Shown: one piece after another, positions 8,444 to 16,611 of the stretch
Layout: every line of letters begins with the position of its first letter
How positions within the stretch are numbered: the first letter of the stretch is position 1
Source: an uncultured Muribaculaceae bacterium
GTDB taxonomy: Bacteria; Bacteroidota; Bacteroidia; Bacteroidales; Muribaculaceae
Length of the DNA: 64,000 nt
Assembly: GCA_910584365.1 (NCBI GenBank)
Contig: CAJUAF010000011.1
Location: forward strand, 25,877 to 89,876
Reading direction: 5' to 3'
Made by a program: the position numbers and the translations under genes
Notes under the pieces: generated by a model
The model's input: the letters and a program-made list of their open reading frames with translations, nothing else
What the model was told of the DNA's origin: nothing
Database searches by the model: none

Positions 8444-9991
8444 TTAAAAAGTAACCTTTCCGATGGTGGCTGCGGCGCTTTCAAACGCCTCCTTGCCGCC
8501 CCGGGAGCGGTTGCGCAGTCCGTGGCGATAGTTGTAGACGGTCTGCGGAGAGCAGTGGAGCAGTTCGGCGATGCGGACTGAGTCTGTGATTCCCAGACGC
8601 GCCAGGGCGTAGATTCTCAGTTCCGTGTTCAGCAGTTCCCCCTCTCTCAGCACCACTTCTTCGCCGGGGCGCAGCAGGGCGTTGAACTCCCTGACGAAGT
8701 CGGGGAAAATCTGGAGGAAAATGCCGTCGAAGTTACGGTAGAATTCCCGCACTTCGGCGCGGCTCTCGCGGGAAGTCTCCGTCATGCGCCGGATTTCCTC
8801 GAACTGCCGGGCTTTGCTCTTGCGGTTGATGTTTTTCCGGAAATCCTCGAAGCGTTTTATATATCCGGAGTTCATGGAGAAGAGGCTTGCCAGATATTTC
8901 TCCTTCACGATATTCGCTTCGGCGAGTTCACGCCCCGACTTACGGATTTTTTTCATCTGGCGGAAAATAATCAGCACCGCCCCGACCAGGACCAGCGACA
9001 GCAGGGAGGCCAGCGCCAGAAGCCATCGGGTGACGCGCTCCTGCCGCCGGCTTTTCTCGCTGTAAGCCTTCGAAATGCGGTCATGCAGAGGTGCCATGGC
9101 TGCGGTCCGGATGCGGTTGGGGTATAGGATGGCGGAGTTCAGGGCGTAGGAGCTGTAAGTGTAGGCGCGCTCCGTCTCTCCGCGGTCGAGCATTTCGGCG
9201 GCGAGGTCTTCCAGGGAGGCGATGTCGCGGTTGACACCGCGCACGTCGGCCACCGCCGCCATAGCCAGGCAGGCGATATAACCCTCCCGGTCCCCCCGGG
9301 CTTTCAGGAGCTGGGCCAGCACGTAGGCGTCGCGTCCGTCGTCGCGGGTATTCAGCGGCGAGCGGCTTACCATGTTCGTAAGATTCCCGATAACTTTTAC
9401 GCGCATGATGCTGTCCCCTCCGAGACTGTTCCATCCCGTGTAGAGGGGGTAATCGCGGTCGGCAGGATGGAGGAGCGCCGTCAGAGTGTCGCCGTAGGCT
9501 TTTCCCCGTCGGTAATACTCCCGGCTCAGGGCCGGCATCCGGGAATAGTCCCCCAGGTGGTTGTAGAGGTACATCATCTGGCTGTAATATTCCTTGCGCA
9601 GTTCCCGGGGCAGAGAGTCGGGGCGCACGCCGGAGATAGCCTCCATCGCTTCCTTGAGCAGCCCTCCGGCCGCCAGTACGAATGAGCGTTTTATCTCTCT
9701 TTCAGCCGTAACGTCGAGCCGGGCGGCATACTCCAGGGCCGAATCCACGCTGAAAGTGCTGTATTCCATGAAGATTTCGCGGTTCAGACCGCTGTCACCC
9801 TTGCGGACGCGGGCCTTTAGTGCGTCCAGGTGTGCTTCTTTCTCACGGGCATACTGCGGCGCGGCGGTCAGCACCGAGTCCAGGGTGGCCAGCCAGCGTT
9901 CACTCCTTTCTCCGGCACTCCCCGTTGGCGTAGCGATGGCCCACATAGCGGCGATGGAAAGGATTATATGGCCTAAATATCTCATTGTCAT
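8444..9991 (-). CDS. Membrane-anchored LuxR-like transcriptional regulator (DUF6377 type)
   Basis: A 515-residue one-component regulator of a class common in Bacteroidales. An N-terminal signal or anchor (about 3-25) leads to a helical, TPR-like sensor region (about 30-320), one membrane segment at about 326-348 (LLALASLLSLVLVGAVLII), a coiled-coil linker with a FRKNI-type DUF6377 signature, and a C-terminal HTH of LuxR type (about 455-500, with RIAELLHCSPQTVYNYRHG). No kinase or receiver domain is present. The start at 9991 (MTM) has the better ribosome-site spacing; an in-frame ATG at 9985 is also possible. The gene just downstream is the SGNH protein, so control of it is a natural guess. 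Inducer unknown. Confidence 0.88.
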   Translation of the reverse strand: MTMRYLGHIILSIAAMWAIATPTGSAGERSERWLATLDSVLTAAPQYAREKEAHLDALKARVRKGDSGLNREIFMEYSTFSVDSALEYAARLDVTAEREIKRSFVLAAGGLLKEAMEAISGVRPDSLPRELRKEYYSQMMYLYNHLGDYSRMPALSREYYRRGKAYGDTLTALLHPADRDYPLYTGWNSLGGDSIMRVKVIGNLTNMVSRSPLNTRDDGRDAYVLAQLLKARGDREGYIACLAMAAVADVRGVNRDIASLEDLAAEMLDRGETERAYTYSSYALNSAILYPNRIRTAAMAPLHDRISKAYSEKSRRQERVTRWLLALASLLSLVLVGAVLIIFRQMKKIRKSGRELAEANIVKEKYLASLFSMNSGYIKRFEDFRKNINRKSKARQFEEIRRMTETSRESRAEVREFYRNFDGIFLQIFPDFVREFNALLRPGEEVVLREGELLNTELRIYALARLGITDSVRIAELLHCSPQTVYNYRHGLRNRSRGGKEAFESAAATIGKVTF

Positions 9992-10013
9992 GGTATCTCC
10001 TCGAAAGTTTCCA

Positions 10014-10044
10014 CAAATATACAGCTTTTCGGGCTACATTTCAA
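10014..10044 (-). promoter_or_regulatory. Promoter of the LuxR-like regulator
   Basis: The minus strand shows TTG (10044-10042), 20 nt, TATATTTG (10021-10014), only about 20 nt before the start codon. Confidence 0.55.
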
Positions 10045-10109
10045 TATAATTCGTATGACACACGGGTATAAATCGGCGTCTGTCTGTCGGAAAGAAGTTC
10101 CGGGGCATA

Positions 10110-10383
10110 GAAAAAGTGGCTGGAGCGCGAGAGCTGCAACCACTTGTTTGTCTCCCATGTAAGGAGATTGGCTGTGTGTTTTCTATGGGGCTAACCCGGA
10201 GAATCCGATGCACTTGGGGGAGGCGTTTGTATCAAAATGAATACTGTCGCGCTTTCCCGAGCGTGCCATTGAAGAAAGTTATGCTGACTTTGACGGAATG
10301 GTGTACGCCTGTAGCGGAGTAAATCTATAGCCGTTGACAACAGTTCCCCTGCGGTATTATTTTTCAAGTATTGCCGAGTATTT
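10110..10383 (-). ncRNA. Candidate structured RNA, about 270 nt, with own promoter and terminator
   Basis: This stretch has no credible reading frame but is bounded on the minus strand by a strong promoter (TATATTTG at 10396-10389) and an intrinsic terminator: a 13-bp stem with one mismatch (10145-10133 with 10126-10114) followed by five U. Inside are short hairpins, for example TCTCC/GGAGA around 10157-10173 and CGCT/AGCG near 10248. I found no tmRNA tag, RNase P signature (GAGGAAAGTCC) or SRP tetraloop motif. It could be a 6S-like RNA or a lineage-specific RNA. The ends are estimated from the promoter and terminator. Confidence 0.45.
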
Positions 10384-10387
10384 TACA

Positions 10388-10440
10388 GCAAATATACGAC
10401 TAATAATTACCCCCCCAATTATTTAACAATCATTAACATT
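10388..10440 (-). promoter_or_regulatory. Promoter cassette copy 2, driving the structured RNA
   Basis: On the minus strand TTAAC-type direct repeats (10440-10425) are followed by a TTG box (10418-10416), 19 nt and TATATTTG (10396-10389). The block is nearly identical to 1723-1775, differing mainly in one extra C and the 5-nt repeat spacer. Confidence 0.6.
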
Positions 10441-10480
10441 GTTTCCGCGTTTTCTATTGCTTTTTTACAATATTTCCGAA

Positions 10481-10545
10481 CATACAATCCAGGCCAGGAC
10501 AAATTTATAGGCGTACCTTAAATTTGTCCTGGCCTGGATTGTATG
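10481..10545. repeat. Perfect 27-bp inverted repeat downstream of the U32 gene
   Basis: Arms 10481-10507 and 10519-10545 are exact reverse complements (CATACAATCCAGGCCAGGAC is the outer part), with an 11-nt centre that could add three more pairs. It starts 20 bases after the stop of the U32 gene. The stem is much longer than a normal terminator and no U-tract follows, so it may be an RNA-stabilising 3' hairpin, a MITE-like remnant or a protein site. The apex reads GTACGCCT on the minus strand, complementary to AGGCGTAC in the structured RNA. Confidence 0.85.
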
Positions 10546-10565
10546 GAAATGAATAGCTGCTGGCG

Positions 10566-11816
10566 TCAGGGGCGCGGGGGGAGGGGGCGCCAGAGATACA
10601 GGCGGTCGGAGGGACGGATTTTCGAGGGGACAGCGATCGAGAAAGACTCCCCTTTGGAGGCCGTATCCGTCGGACGGAGGTCCACGCGGATTTCATCGAG
10701 GGTCAGGCAGATGGTGCCGGTGGTGGGGCCGATTATGAGGACCTCGTCGCCGGGATGAAGCTCGCCGGCTTCCATATGGAACTCGGCGACTCCGAGTTTC
10801 GAGAAGTAACGCACGGCTTTGGCGCGGTACTCCTTGACGCGGGTGGCCGAGGAGCCGTATTTGCTGGACCATTCTCCCAGGCGTTGCCCCAGGTAGTAGC
10901 CGTTCCAGAAACCGCGGTTGAAGATTTTTGACAGCTGCTGGTCCCAGCGGGCGATCTTCTCTTCGGAATAAGAGCCGTCGCAGAGCGATTCCAGGGCTTC
11001 GGAATAGCATCTTACGGCGATGTCGACATACTCCGGTCCGCGGGCGCGTCCCTCGATTTTGAAGACGGAGACCCCGGCGTCGACCATCTTGTTGAGGAAA
11101 TGGATGGTCTTGAGGTCCTTCGGCGACATGATGTACTTGTTCTCGATGTCGAGCTGGTCGCCGGTCTCGCGGTCGGTGACCGTGTAGCCCCGGCGGCATA
11201 TCTGGGTGCAGGCTCCCCGGTTGGCCGAGGAGTTCATCTCGTGAAGGCTCAGGTAACATTTGCCGGAAACGGCCATGCAGAGGGCACCGTGGCAGAACAT
11301 CTCGATCCGCACAAGCTCTCCGCGCGGTCCGCGGATGTCGTCGCGGACAATAGCTTCATGGATGGCCCTGACCTGATCGAGATTCAGTTCACGGGCCAGG
11401 ACCACCACGTCGGCATAACGGGAATAGAAGCGGAGGGTCTCGGTGTTGGAGACGCTCAGCTGGGTGGAGATGTGGACCTCCACCCCCCGGGAGCGGGCAT
11501 AGAGGATTGCGGCCATGTCGGAGGCGATTATGGCCGAGATGCCGCTCGAAGCTACGGCGTCGATGACGGAGCGCATCTTCTCCATATCCCCGTCATAAAT
11601 GATGGTGTTTACGGTGAGGTAGGACTTGACTCCCTTCTCGTCGCAGATGGCGGAGATGCGGCGCAGGTCGTCCAGGGTAAAGTTGACGCTGGAGCGGGCA
11701 CGCATATTAAGCCCCTCGACTCCGAAATATACGGCGTCGGCACCGGCGTTGATTGCCGACCGGAGGCTTTCATAGCTCCCCACGGGAGCCATTATCTCAA
11801 AATCCTTTCTGTTCAT
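10566..11816 (-). CDS. Peptidase U32 family protein (RlhA/TrhP-like RNA hydroxylation)
   Basis: U32 proteins were named as collagenases, but characterised members (RlhA, TrhP/YegQ) are needed to hydroxylate 23S rRNA C2501 or tRNA uridine 34 using prephenate-derived chemistry and an Fe-S cluster. Seen here: N-terminal APVGSYESLRSAINAGADAV and the family signature EMFCHGALCMAVSGKCYLS (172-190) with its cysteines. Two more Cys follow in CTQICRRGY, making four potential cluster ligands. The length of 416 residues is nearer TrhP than RlhA, but I cannot choose between them. It begins 11 bases after the stop of the secreted endonuclease gene, so the two are probably co-transcribed, an odd pairing. 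Confidence 0.9.
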   Translation of the reverse strand: MNRKDFEIMAPVGSYESLRSAINAGADAVYFGVEGLNMRARSSVNFTLDDLRRISAICDEKGVKSYLTVNTIIYDGDMEKMRSVIDAVASSGISAIIASDMAAILYARSRGVEVHISTQLSVSNTETLRFYSRYADVVVLARELNLDQVRAIHEAIVRDDIRGPRGELVRIEMFCHGALCMAVSGKCYLSLHEMNSSANRGACTQICRRGYTVTDRETGDQLDIENKYIMSPKDLKTIHFLNKMVDAGVSVFKIEGRARGPEYVDIAVRCYSEALESLCDGSYSEEKIARWDQQLSKIFNRGFWNGYYLGQRLGEWSSKYGSSATRVKEYRAKAVRYFSKLGVAEFHMEAGELHPGDEVLIIGPTTGTICLTLDEIRVDLRPTDTASKGESFSIAVPSKIRPSDRLYLWRPLPPRP

Positions 11817-11827
11817 TGCAGTGAGGG

Positions 11828-14257
11828 TTAACGGAGGAGAACGCGGCGCGAGAAGTCAGCCACGGTGACGACATACAGGCCGGCGGGGAGGCTGACAAAG
11901 GTCTGTCCCGTCGGGACTGTGCCGGCGAAGACCAGACGTCCGTCGATGGAATATACAGCGAAGCTGTTGGCGGAGTCAGAGTTCTCGATCACCAGCGCGT
12001 GGCCGACGCAATAGGCGTCCCAGCTGTGGTAGTCGTTCCCCTCGGGGGTGAGCAGCGAGGCGCTGTAATCGCTGACGGCCAGATCATCGACCATGCAGCG
12101 GCCTCCGCTCTTCTGCTGGAGGCGGACGCGGATGTTGCCCGAACGGTTGGCGGTGACGGTGCAGGGATTGTAGCGGTTGTTTCCGTCGGCGTCCTTATCG
12201 ACGCGGACCGTCACGTCCCCCGCGGGTTCCCATGTTTTGCCCCCGTCGGAGGATACCGAGACGGTGAACAGGCAGTCATTGGATTCCTTGCTCCATACCT
12301 TTCCCTGGAACGAGATTGTGCCTGCGCCCCCGGGCTTGTCCTGGAGCATATAGATGACGCGTGTGTCGGTCTTGTTGAAGCGGGCGGCCTGGGTGGAGTT
12401 GTAGGCCTGGGAAGTGGCGCCGTTCTTTTCGAAATATACCCCGTTGGTGTACCATATGGAGGCGGAACCCTGGTAGGTCAGCTCTCCGTAGCCGTTTCCT
12501 CCGGTGATGGCCGGCTCGAAATCTTCCAGGAACGACGACGATCCGTCGGAGACAACGCCCTCGACTTCCACGTCATCATAGCGGAAACCTTCCGCCTCGG
12601 CCACCAGCGAAGTGGTGTAGCTTCCCGCCGTGGTGGCGCCGAGACGCATATAGAAGCGGTCGGCTCCGGGAGCGAGGGTGGCCTGGCGTCCCCATTCCTG
12701 CTTGTTGAGTGACAGTTCGAAAGGCGCGTTAACAGAAAGAAGCACATCGCCCGGAATATTGTCAATTACCGCCAGCAGTTCGGCGGCTTCGGACGGCTGG
12801 CCGGGAAGGGCGGTAAAGGCCAGTTCGCCGTCAAAGAGGAAAGTTACAGAGGGGAGTGGAGCCGGAGTGGTGACGTTGATGGTTTCTGAGGTCAGGGTGC
12901 CGTTGGAGACGGTGTAGGTATAGGCCGTTTCCGGTTCAAGGCCGCTGACGCGGTAATGGCCCGGAGCGCCGGGGACCGTGCGGGGATAACCGTCTACGGA
13001 GATATTGCCGCGGCGTACATCGAGGGTATATTCCGCGGAAGTTCCGTCGATGCATACCCAGTTGGCTGTGAATCCGTCTTCGGAGACTTCGGTGGCGGCC
13101 AGGGCCGGAAGACCGTCGACGGCTTTTCCCCGGAGGTTGACTTTTACGGAGAGGTCGCCGCAGGCGAGCGTCAGGGTGCCGGAGAAGTCTCCGGCGGTCA
13201 CTGCGTCGAAAGTCACCGGCAGACTTGCCCCTGAGGCGTTGACCTGCTGCTGCGGGAGGGAGGCTGCCCCGGCGGAGAACGCTCCCCCGCTGACAGAGAC
13301 GGACACATTGCCCGGAAGTTTCACTCCGGAGACAAGGGTCGTTAACGTAAGTGGATGGCCCGTAGCGGCGGTGCCGAAGTCGATTGTGGAATTGTTGACC
13401 GGAGTCAGGAAGCAAGGTTTTTCGGCGTCGGCGGCGCTCCAGGGCTGTCCGGTCTTGTCACCCCAGATATATTCGGCCAGTTCTGGATGGTCGATGAAGG
13501 GATTGCGGTTATGCTGGTGGGCATAGATGGCATCGTTGCGGACGGTCTCCTTTTCGCTGACGGGGTCCTGACGATGCCATTTCAGCAGCAGGTCGATGGC
13601 CCATGAGGAGAAGCAGGGATAGCTGTCGCGGGAGAGCATATCGCTTTCCCAGGTGGAGATGCGGCTGTTATAGCAGGCGGCCATATAGAAATATGAGCGG
13701 GCCAGGTCCCCTTTATACTCGTCGTCCGGTTCGAAGACCGTTCCTGAGTAGCCGGGGAAAGTGGAGCGCCCCAGTTTGCCCAGGGGCCTTACATTTCCGC
13801 TGGCGGGGAGGGTCGTTCCGCCGGAACATTCTCCGTAGGGGAAATTCGAGCGCTGGCCGTTGACTTTGCCGTCGGTGGGATAGATATGGAAAGCGTCGGA
13901 ATACATCGGGGAGGCGTCGTCGAACCAGCTTTTCGGGAAAGAGTGTTCCTTGTTGATGCAGTCGCCGACCACGGAATAGTTTCCGCACTTTACGGCGTCG
14001 AAACTTTTCCCCCAGTTCTTGGTGGAGTACATATCCCAGATTGTGCCGTCGGGATGCACGTCGGAGGTTTTGTAGACGTCATACAACGACTTGTACCCTA
14101 CGACCGTATGGTCCGAAATAACGTTCTCAAGCTGACGGAGCAGCGCCCTGTCGCTCTTCCCCTCGCAGGAGGAGTAATAGCCTGCGGGAGCGTCCGCCCG
14201 CGAGGAGATTCCCGCGGCCACGGCTATGGAGAGATATAAAAAAGTTCTTTTGTTCAT
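11828..14257 (-). CDS. Secreted endonuclease I family nuclease with FN3 and T9SS-like tail
   Basis: An 809-residue exported nuclease. Signal peptide 1-21. The endonuclease I (PF04231) domain covers about 30-275 and has the diagnostic blocks KEHSFPKSWF (103-112, catalytic His105) and HIYPTDGKVNGQRSNFPYGE (124-143) with the Asn that holds the metal. An unassigned beta domain and an FN3 unit (about 385-465) follow, then a jelly-roll module (about 570-730) and a C-terminal tail (VYSIDGRLV ... LPAGLYVVTV). Relatives degrade extracellular DNA/RNA. Expected site is the cell surface or outside, perhaps scavenging nucleotides. It shares its upstream region with divergent mdh. Confidence 0.92.
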   Translation of the reverse strand: MNKRTFLYLSIAVAAGISSRADAPAGYYSSCEGKSDRALLRQLENVISDHTVVGYKSLYDVYKTSDVHPDGTIWDMYSTKNWGKSFDAVKCGNYSVVGDCINKEHSFPKSWFDDASPMYSDAFHIYPTDGKVNGQRSNFPYGECSGGTTLPASGNVRPLGKLGRSTFPGYSGTVFEPDDEYKGDLARSYFYMAACYNSRISTWESDMLSRDSYPCFSSWAIDLLLKWHRQDPVSEKETVRNDAIYAHQHNRNPFIDHPELAEYIWGDKTGQPWSAADAEKPCFLTPVNNSTIDFGTAATGHPLTLTTLVSGVKLPGNVSVSVSGGAFSAGAASLPQQQVNASGASLPVTFDAVTAGDFSGTLTLACGDLSVKVNLRGKAVDGLPALAATEVSEDGFTANWVCIDGTSAEYTLDVRRGNISVDGYPRTVPGAPGHYRVSGLEPETAYTYTVSNGTLTSETINVTTPAPLPSVTFLFDGELAFTALPGQPSEAAELLAVIDNIPGDVLLSVNAPFELSLNKQEWGRQATLAPGADRFYMRLGATTAGSYTTSLVAEAEGFRYDDVEVEGVVSDGSSSFLEDFEPAITGGNGYGELTYQGSASIWYTNGVYFEKNGATSQAYNSTQAARFNKTDTRVIYMLQDKPGGAGTISFQGKVWSKESNDCLFTVSVSSDGGKTWEPAGDVTVRVDKDADGNNRYNPCTVTANRSGNIRVRLQQKSGGRCMVDDLAVSDYSASLLTPEGNDYHSWDAYCVGHALVIENSDSANSFAVYSIDGRLVFAGTVPTGQTFVSLPAGLYVVTVADFSRRVLLR

Positions 14258-14468
14258 GGTCTGGTATAACGGTTTTTTAGCGGTTTTCCAACCGGGGGCG
14301 TAAAATTACAGAATTTTTTTAGGATAACAAAGCACTTGTTCCAACTTTTTAGCTAACTTTACGGGCAGAAAATGTGTTATCATTATAACTTTGCCTGACG
14401 CCTCCCCTCAGGGGATGCCGCCGGACACTGAAACCGGTAATTCAACCCTAAAGCATATAGTCAAAATT

Positions 14469-15467
14469 ATGGATTTCATTACTGATGAGAAACTCGTCAT
14501 CGTCGGCGCAGCCGGCATGATCGGTTCCAACATGGCCCAGACTGCGGCCATGATGCGTCTTACCCCCAACATCTGCCTTTACGATACTTACGCTCCCGGT
14601 CTGGAAGGTGTCGCCGAAGAGATGTTCCACTGTGGATTCCAGGGTGTGAACTTTACTTTCACTTCCGACATCAAGGAGGCCTTCAAGGATGCCAAGTATA
14701 TCATCTCCTCGGGAGGCGCCGCCCGTAAGGCCGGTATGACCCGTGAGGATCTTCTCCGCGGCAACTCCGAAATCGCCGAGCAGCTCGGCAAGGACATCAA
14801 GGCTTACTGTCCCGATGTAAAACACGTGGTTGTCATCTTCAACCCCGCCGACATTACCGGCCTGGTAACCCTGATTTACTCCGGTCTGAAACCTTCGCAG
14901 GTTTCCACTCTGGCCGCCCTCGACTCCACCCGTCTGCGTTCCGAGCTGGCCAAGTATTTCAAGATTCCCGCTGACGAAATCAAGAACTCCCGTACCTACG
15001 GCGGCCACGGCGAACAGATGGCCGTCTTCGCTTCCACCACTACCGTTGCCGGTCAGCCCCTCTCGGAGCTTATCGGTTCGGATGCCCTGCCCCGTCAGGA
15101 ATGGGATGCCATGAAGCAGCGCGTCATCCAGGGCGGAAAGAACATCATCGACCTCCGCGGCCGCAGCTCCTTCCAGAGCCCCGCATATCTGTCCGTAGAG
15201 ATGATCGCCGCAGCAATGGGCGGCAAGCCTTTCTCCTGGCCTGTCGGCACTTACGTAAACAACGGCGAGTACAACCACATCATGATGGCCATGGAGACCA
15301 CCGTCGACAAGAACGGCGTCCATGTAACTCCCGTCAAGGGAACTCCCGAGGAACACAAGGAACTCGACCAGAGCTACCACCACCTCTGCAAGCTCCGCGA
15401 CGAGGTCATCTCCCTGGGCATCATTCCCGCCATCGACAAGTGGCATGACATCAACCCCAACCTCTGA
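14469..15467 (+). CDS. mdh: Malate dehydrogenase
   Basis: Interconverts malate and oxaloacetate with NAD(H), in Bacteroidales mainly in the reductive branch from oxaloacetate to succinate/propionate. The start at 14469 (MDFITDEKLVIVG) is preferred over an in-frame ATG at 14391, because the latter adds 26 residues before the nucleotide-binding motif VGAAGMIGSN. Seen: AALDSTRLRSELAK, and the active-site His in RTYGGHGEQM. The length of 332 residues is normal. A promoter-like TAACTTTA lies about 110 bases upstream in the divergent region shared with the nuclease. Codon use is strongly biased, as expected for a highly expressed enzyme. A hairpin terminator follows. Confidence 0.95.
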   Translation: MDFITDEKLVIVGAAGMIGSNMAQTAAMMRLTPNICLYDTYAPGLEGVAEEMFHCGFQGVNFTFTSDIKEAFKDAKYIISSGGAARKAGMTREDLLRGNSEIAEQLGKDIKAYCPDVKHVVVIFNPADITGLVTLIYSGLKPSQVSTLAALDSTRLRSELAKYFKIPADEIKNSRTYGGHGEQMAVFASTTTVAGQPLSELIGSDALPRQEWDAMKQRVIQGGKNIIDLRGRSSFQSPAYLSVEMIAAAMGGKPFSWPVGTYVNNGEYNHIMMAMETTVDKNGVHVTPVKGTPEEHKELDQSYHHLCKLRDEVISLGIIPAIDKWHDINPNL

Positions 15468-15492
15468 TAATCCCCCTCCTACTTGACTTATT

Positions 15493-15526
15493 GACAGGCG
15501 TCCCTGTATTGTCCGGGGCGCCTGTC
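15493..15526 (+). terminator. Hairpin terminator after mdh
   Basis: A 12-bp stem (15493-15504 with 15515-15526, one G-U pair) about 25 bases after the mdh stop. The U-tract is weak. Confidence 0.6.
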
Positions 15527-15546
15527 CTGTTAAACGTTGCGTCCGC

Positions 15547-15569
15547 TAACTCGCAAATTTTGCGAGTTA
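15547..15569. repeat. Palindrome between mdh and the LRR gene
   Basis: TAACTCGCAAA (15547-15557) and its exact complement (15559-15569) flank a single T. On the plus strand it is followed by G5 and CTTTT, so it may be a second terminator; it could also be a dimeric regulator site. Confidence 0.6.
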
Positions 15570-15645
15570 ACGGGGGCTTTTGTCATAATCTTCCACTTTC
15601 CTGAGTGGGCATAATAAGATACAGACGTCTTTGTCAGCTATATGG

Positions 15646-15685
15646 CAGAGGCTGCTTCACACAACAACGCGCGGAGCAGCCTCTG
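15646..15685 (-). terminator. Hairpin downstream of the LRR gene
   Basis: An 11-bp stem CAGAGGCTGCT (15646-15656) with 15675-15685, loop 18 nt, lies about 20 bases after the LRR gene stop on the minus strand. Confidence 0.5.
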
Positions 15686-15706
15686 GCTTTATAAGGGGGG
15701 AGGGGA

Positions 15707-16611
15707 TCAGTCGATGACTGTCTTGGCTACGGAGACGGAGCCGTCGGTCATTACGGTGCGGACGATGCAGACGGTTCCCGGGGTGGGATTGAGAAGTTCG
15801 CGGCCGGTGAGGTCGTAATAGCGGGTGGAGGCGACAGCGGCGGCGGAAGCGTCAACGCCTGTTATACCGGAGGATTCTACTTCAAAGGAGCTGGTATAGA
15901 GGATTGTCATCTGGCCGGTAGGTACGTAGCCCTTGAGTTCGTAGTCGTATTTTCCGGCGGGAAGATCGGTGAACGGGTAGCTGAGCGCGGAACCGGAAAT
16001 CTGGTCGCCGGTCAGTTCGGTGTCTACAACGGTTGAGGTGGCATCGGTAAGTTTTACGGTGTAGCGCGAGGGGGCTGCGAAATCATCGTCGGAATAGGCT
16101 TCCCATTTCAGAGTGGCGCCGTTGTCGGCAAGTTCGAGGGTGGGACCGGCGGGAAGGACTTCCTCATAGGTGACATTGGGATAGTGGTCGGCCCAGGCGG
16201 CGGCGTAGGCTTCGGCGCTTCCTTTGGGGACTTTGATGACAAACGTACCGGTTGCGGGATTGGCGCCGATAGTGCGGGGAGGTACAGGAGCGAAGCAGTA
16301 CATTGTCTTCAGGGCGTTGCAGAAGAGTCCCAGAGGGCTGAAAGTTATCAGAGTAGAGGGGAGGCTGATCCATTCCAGGGCACTGTTCATCGTCAGAATC
16401 GAGAAAGTGTTATCCTCGGAAGCTACGCCGATGTTGGTTATGGATTCGGGGAAAATCATCGATTTGACTCCGGTGGCGCTGAAAGCGTTGTTCCCCATGA
16501 CAACATCCCTGTTGGGGAGCTGGATGTTCTGGATATTGGAAGCGAAGAAGAACGCTGTCGAGCCGATCTCTTCCAGCGATTCGGGGAACCGGATGTCAGT
16601 AAGCCCGGTGC
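15707..16611 (-). pseudogene. C-terminal part of the frameshifted BspA-type LRR protein
   Basis: This is the continuation of the LRR gene that begins at 18077. An extra base in the CC at 16611-16612 shifts the frame: upstream the protein reads GASAFQS, and after removal of one base it reads C-TGLTDIRFPESLEEIG, exactly the next repeat. The segment has further LRR_5 units, an FN3-like unit (about the middle 80 residues) and a tail (YYDLTGRELL ... SVAKTVID) resembling other secreted proteins here. The frame stays open upstream to 16750, but that overlap is out of phase with the repeats. Restored, the full protein would be 789 residues. Whether this is a real mutation, a phase-variable site or a sequencing error cannot be told. 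Confidence 0.85.

Noticed and set aside
10116..10322. 68-codon plus-strand frame between the regulator and the U32 gene
   Set aside because: Lies across the terminator hairpin of the candidate RNA, no ribosome site, no conserved look.
10481..10545. Ordinary intrinsic terminator for the U32 gene
   Set aside because: Stem of 27 bp is far longer than usual and no U-tract follows; kept as an inverted repeat of unknown role.
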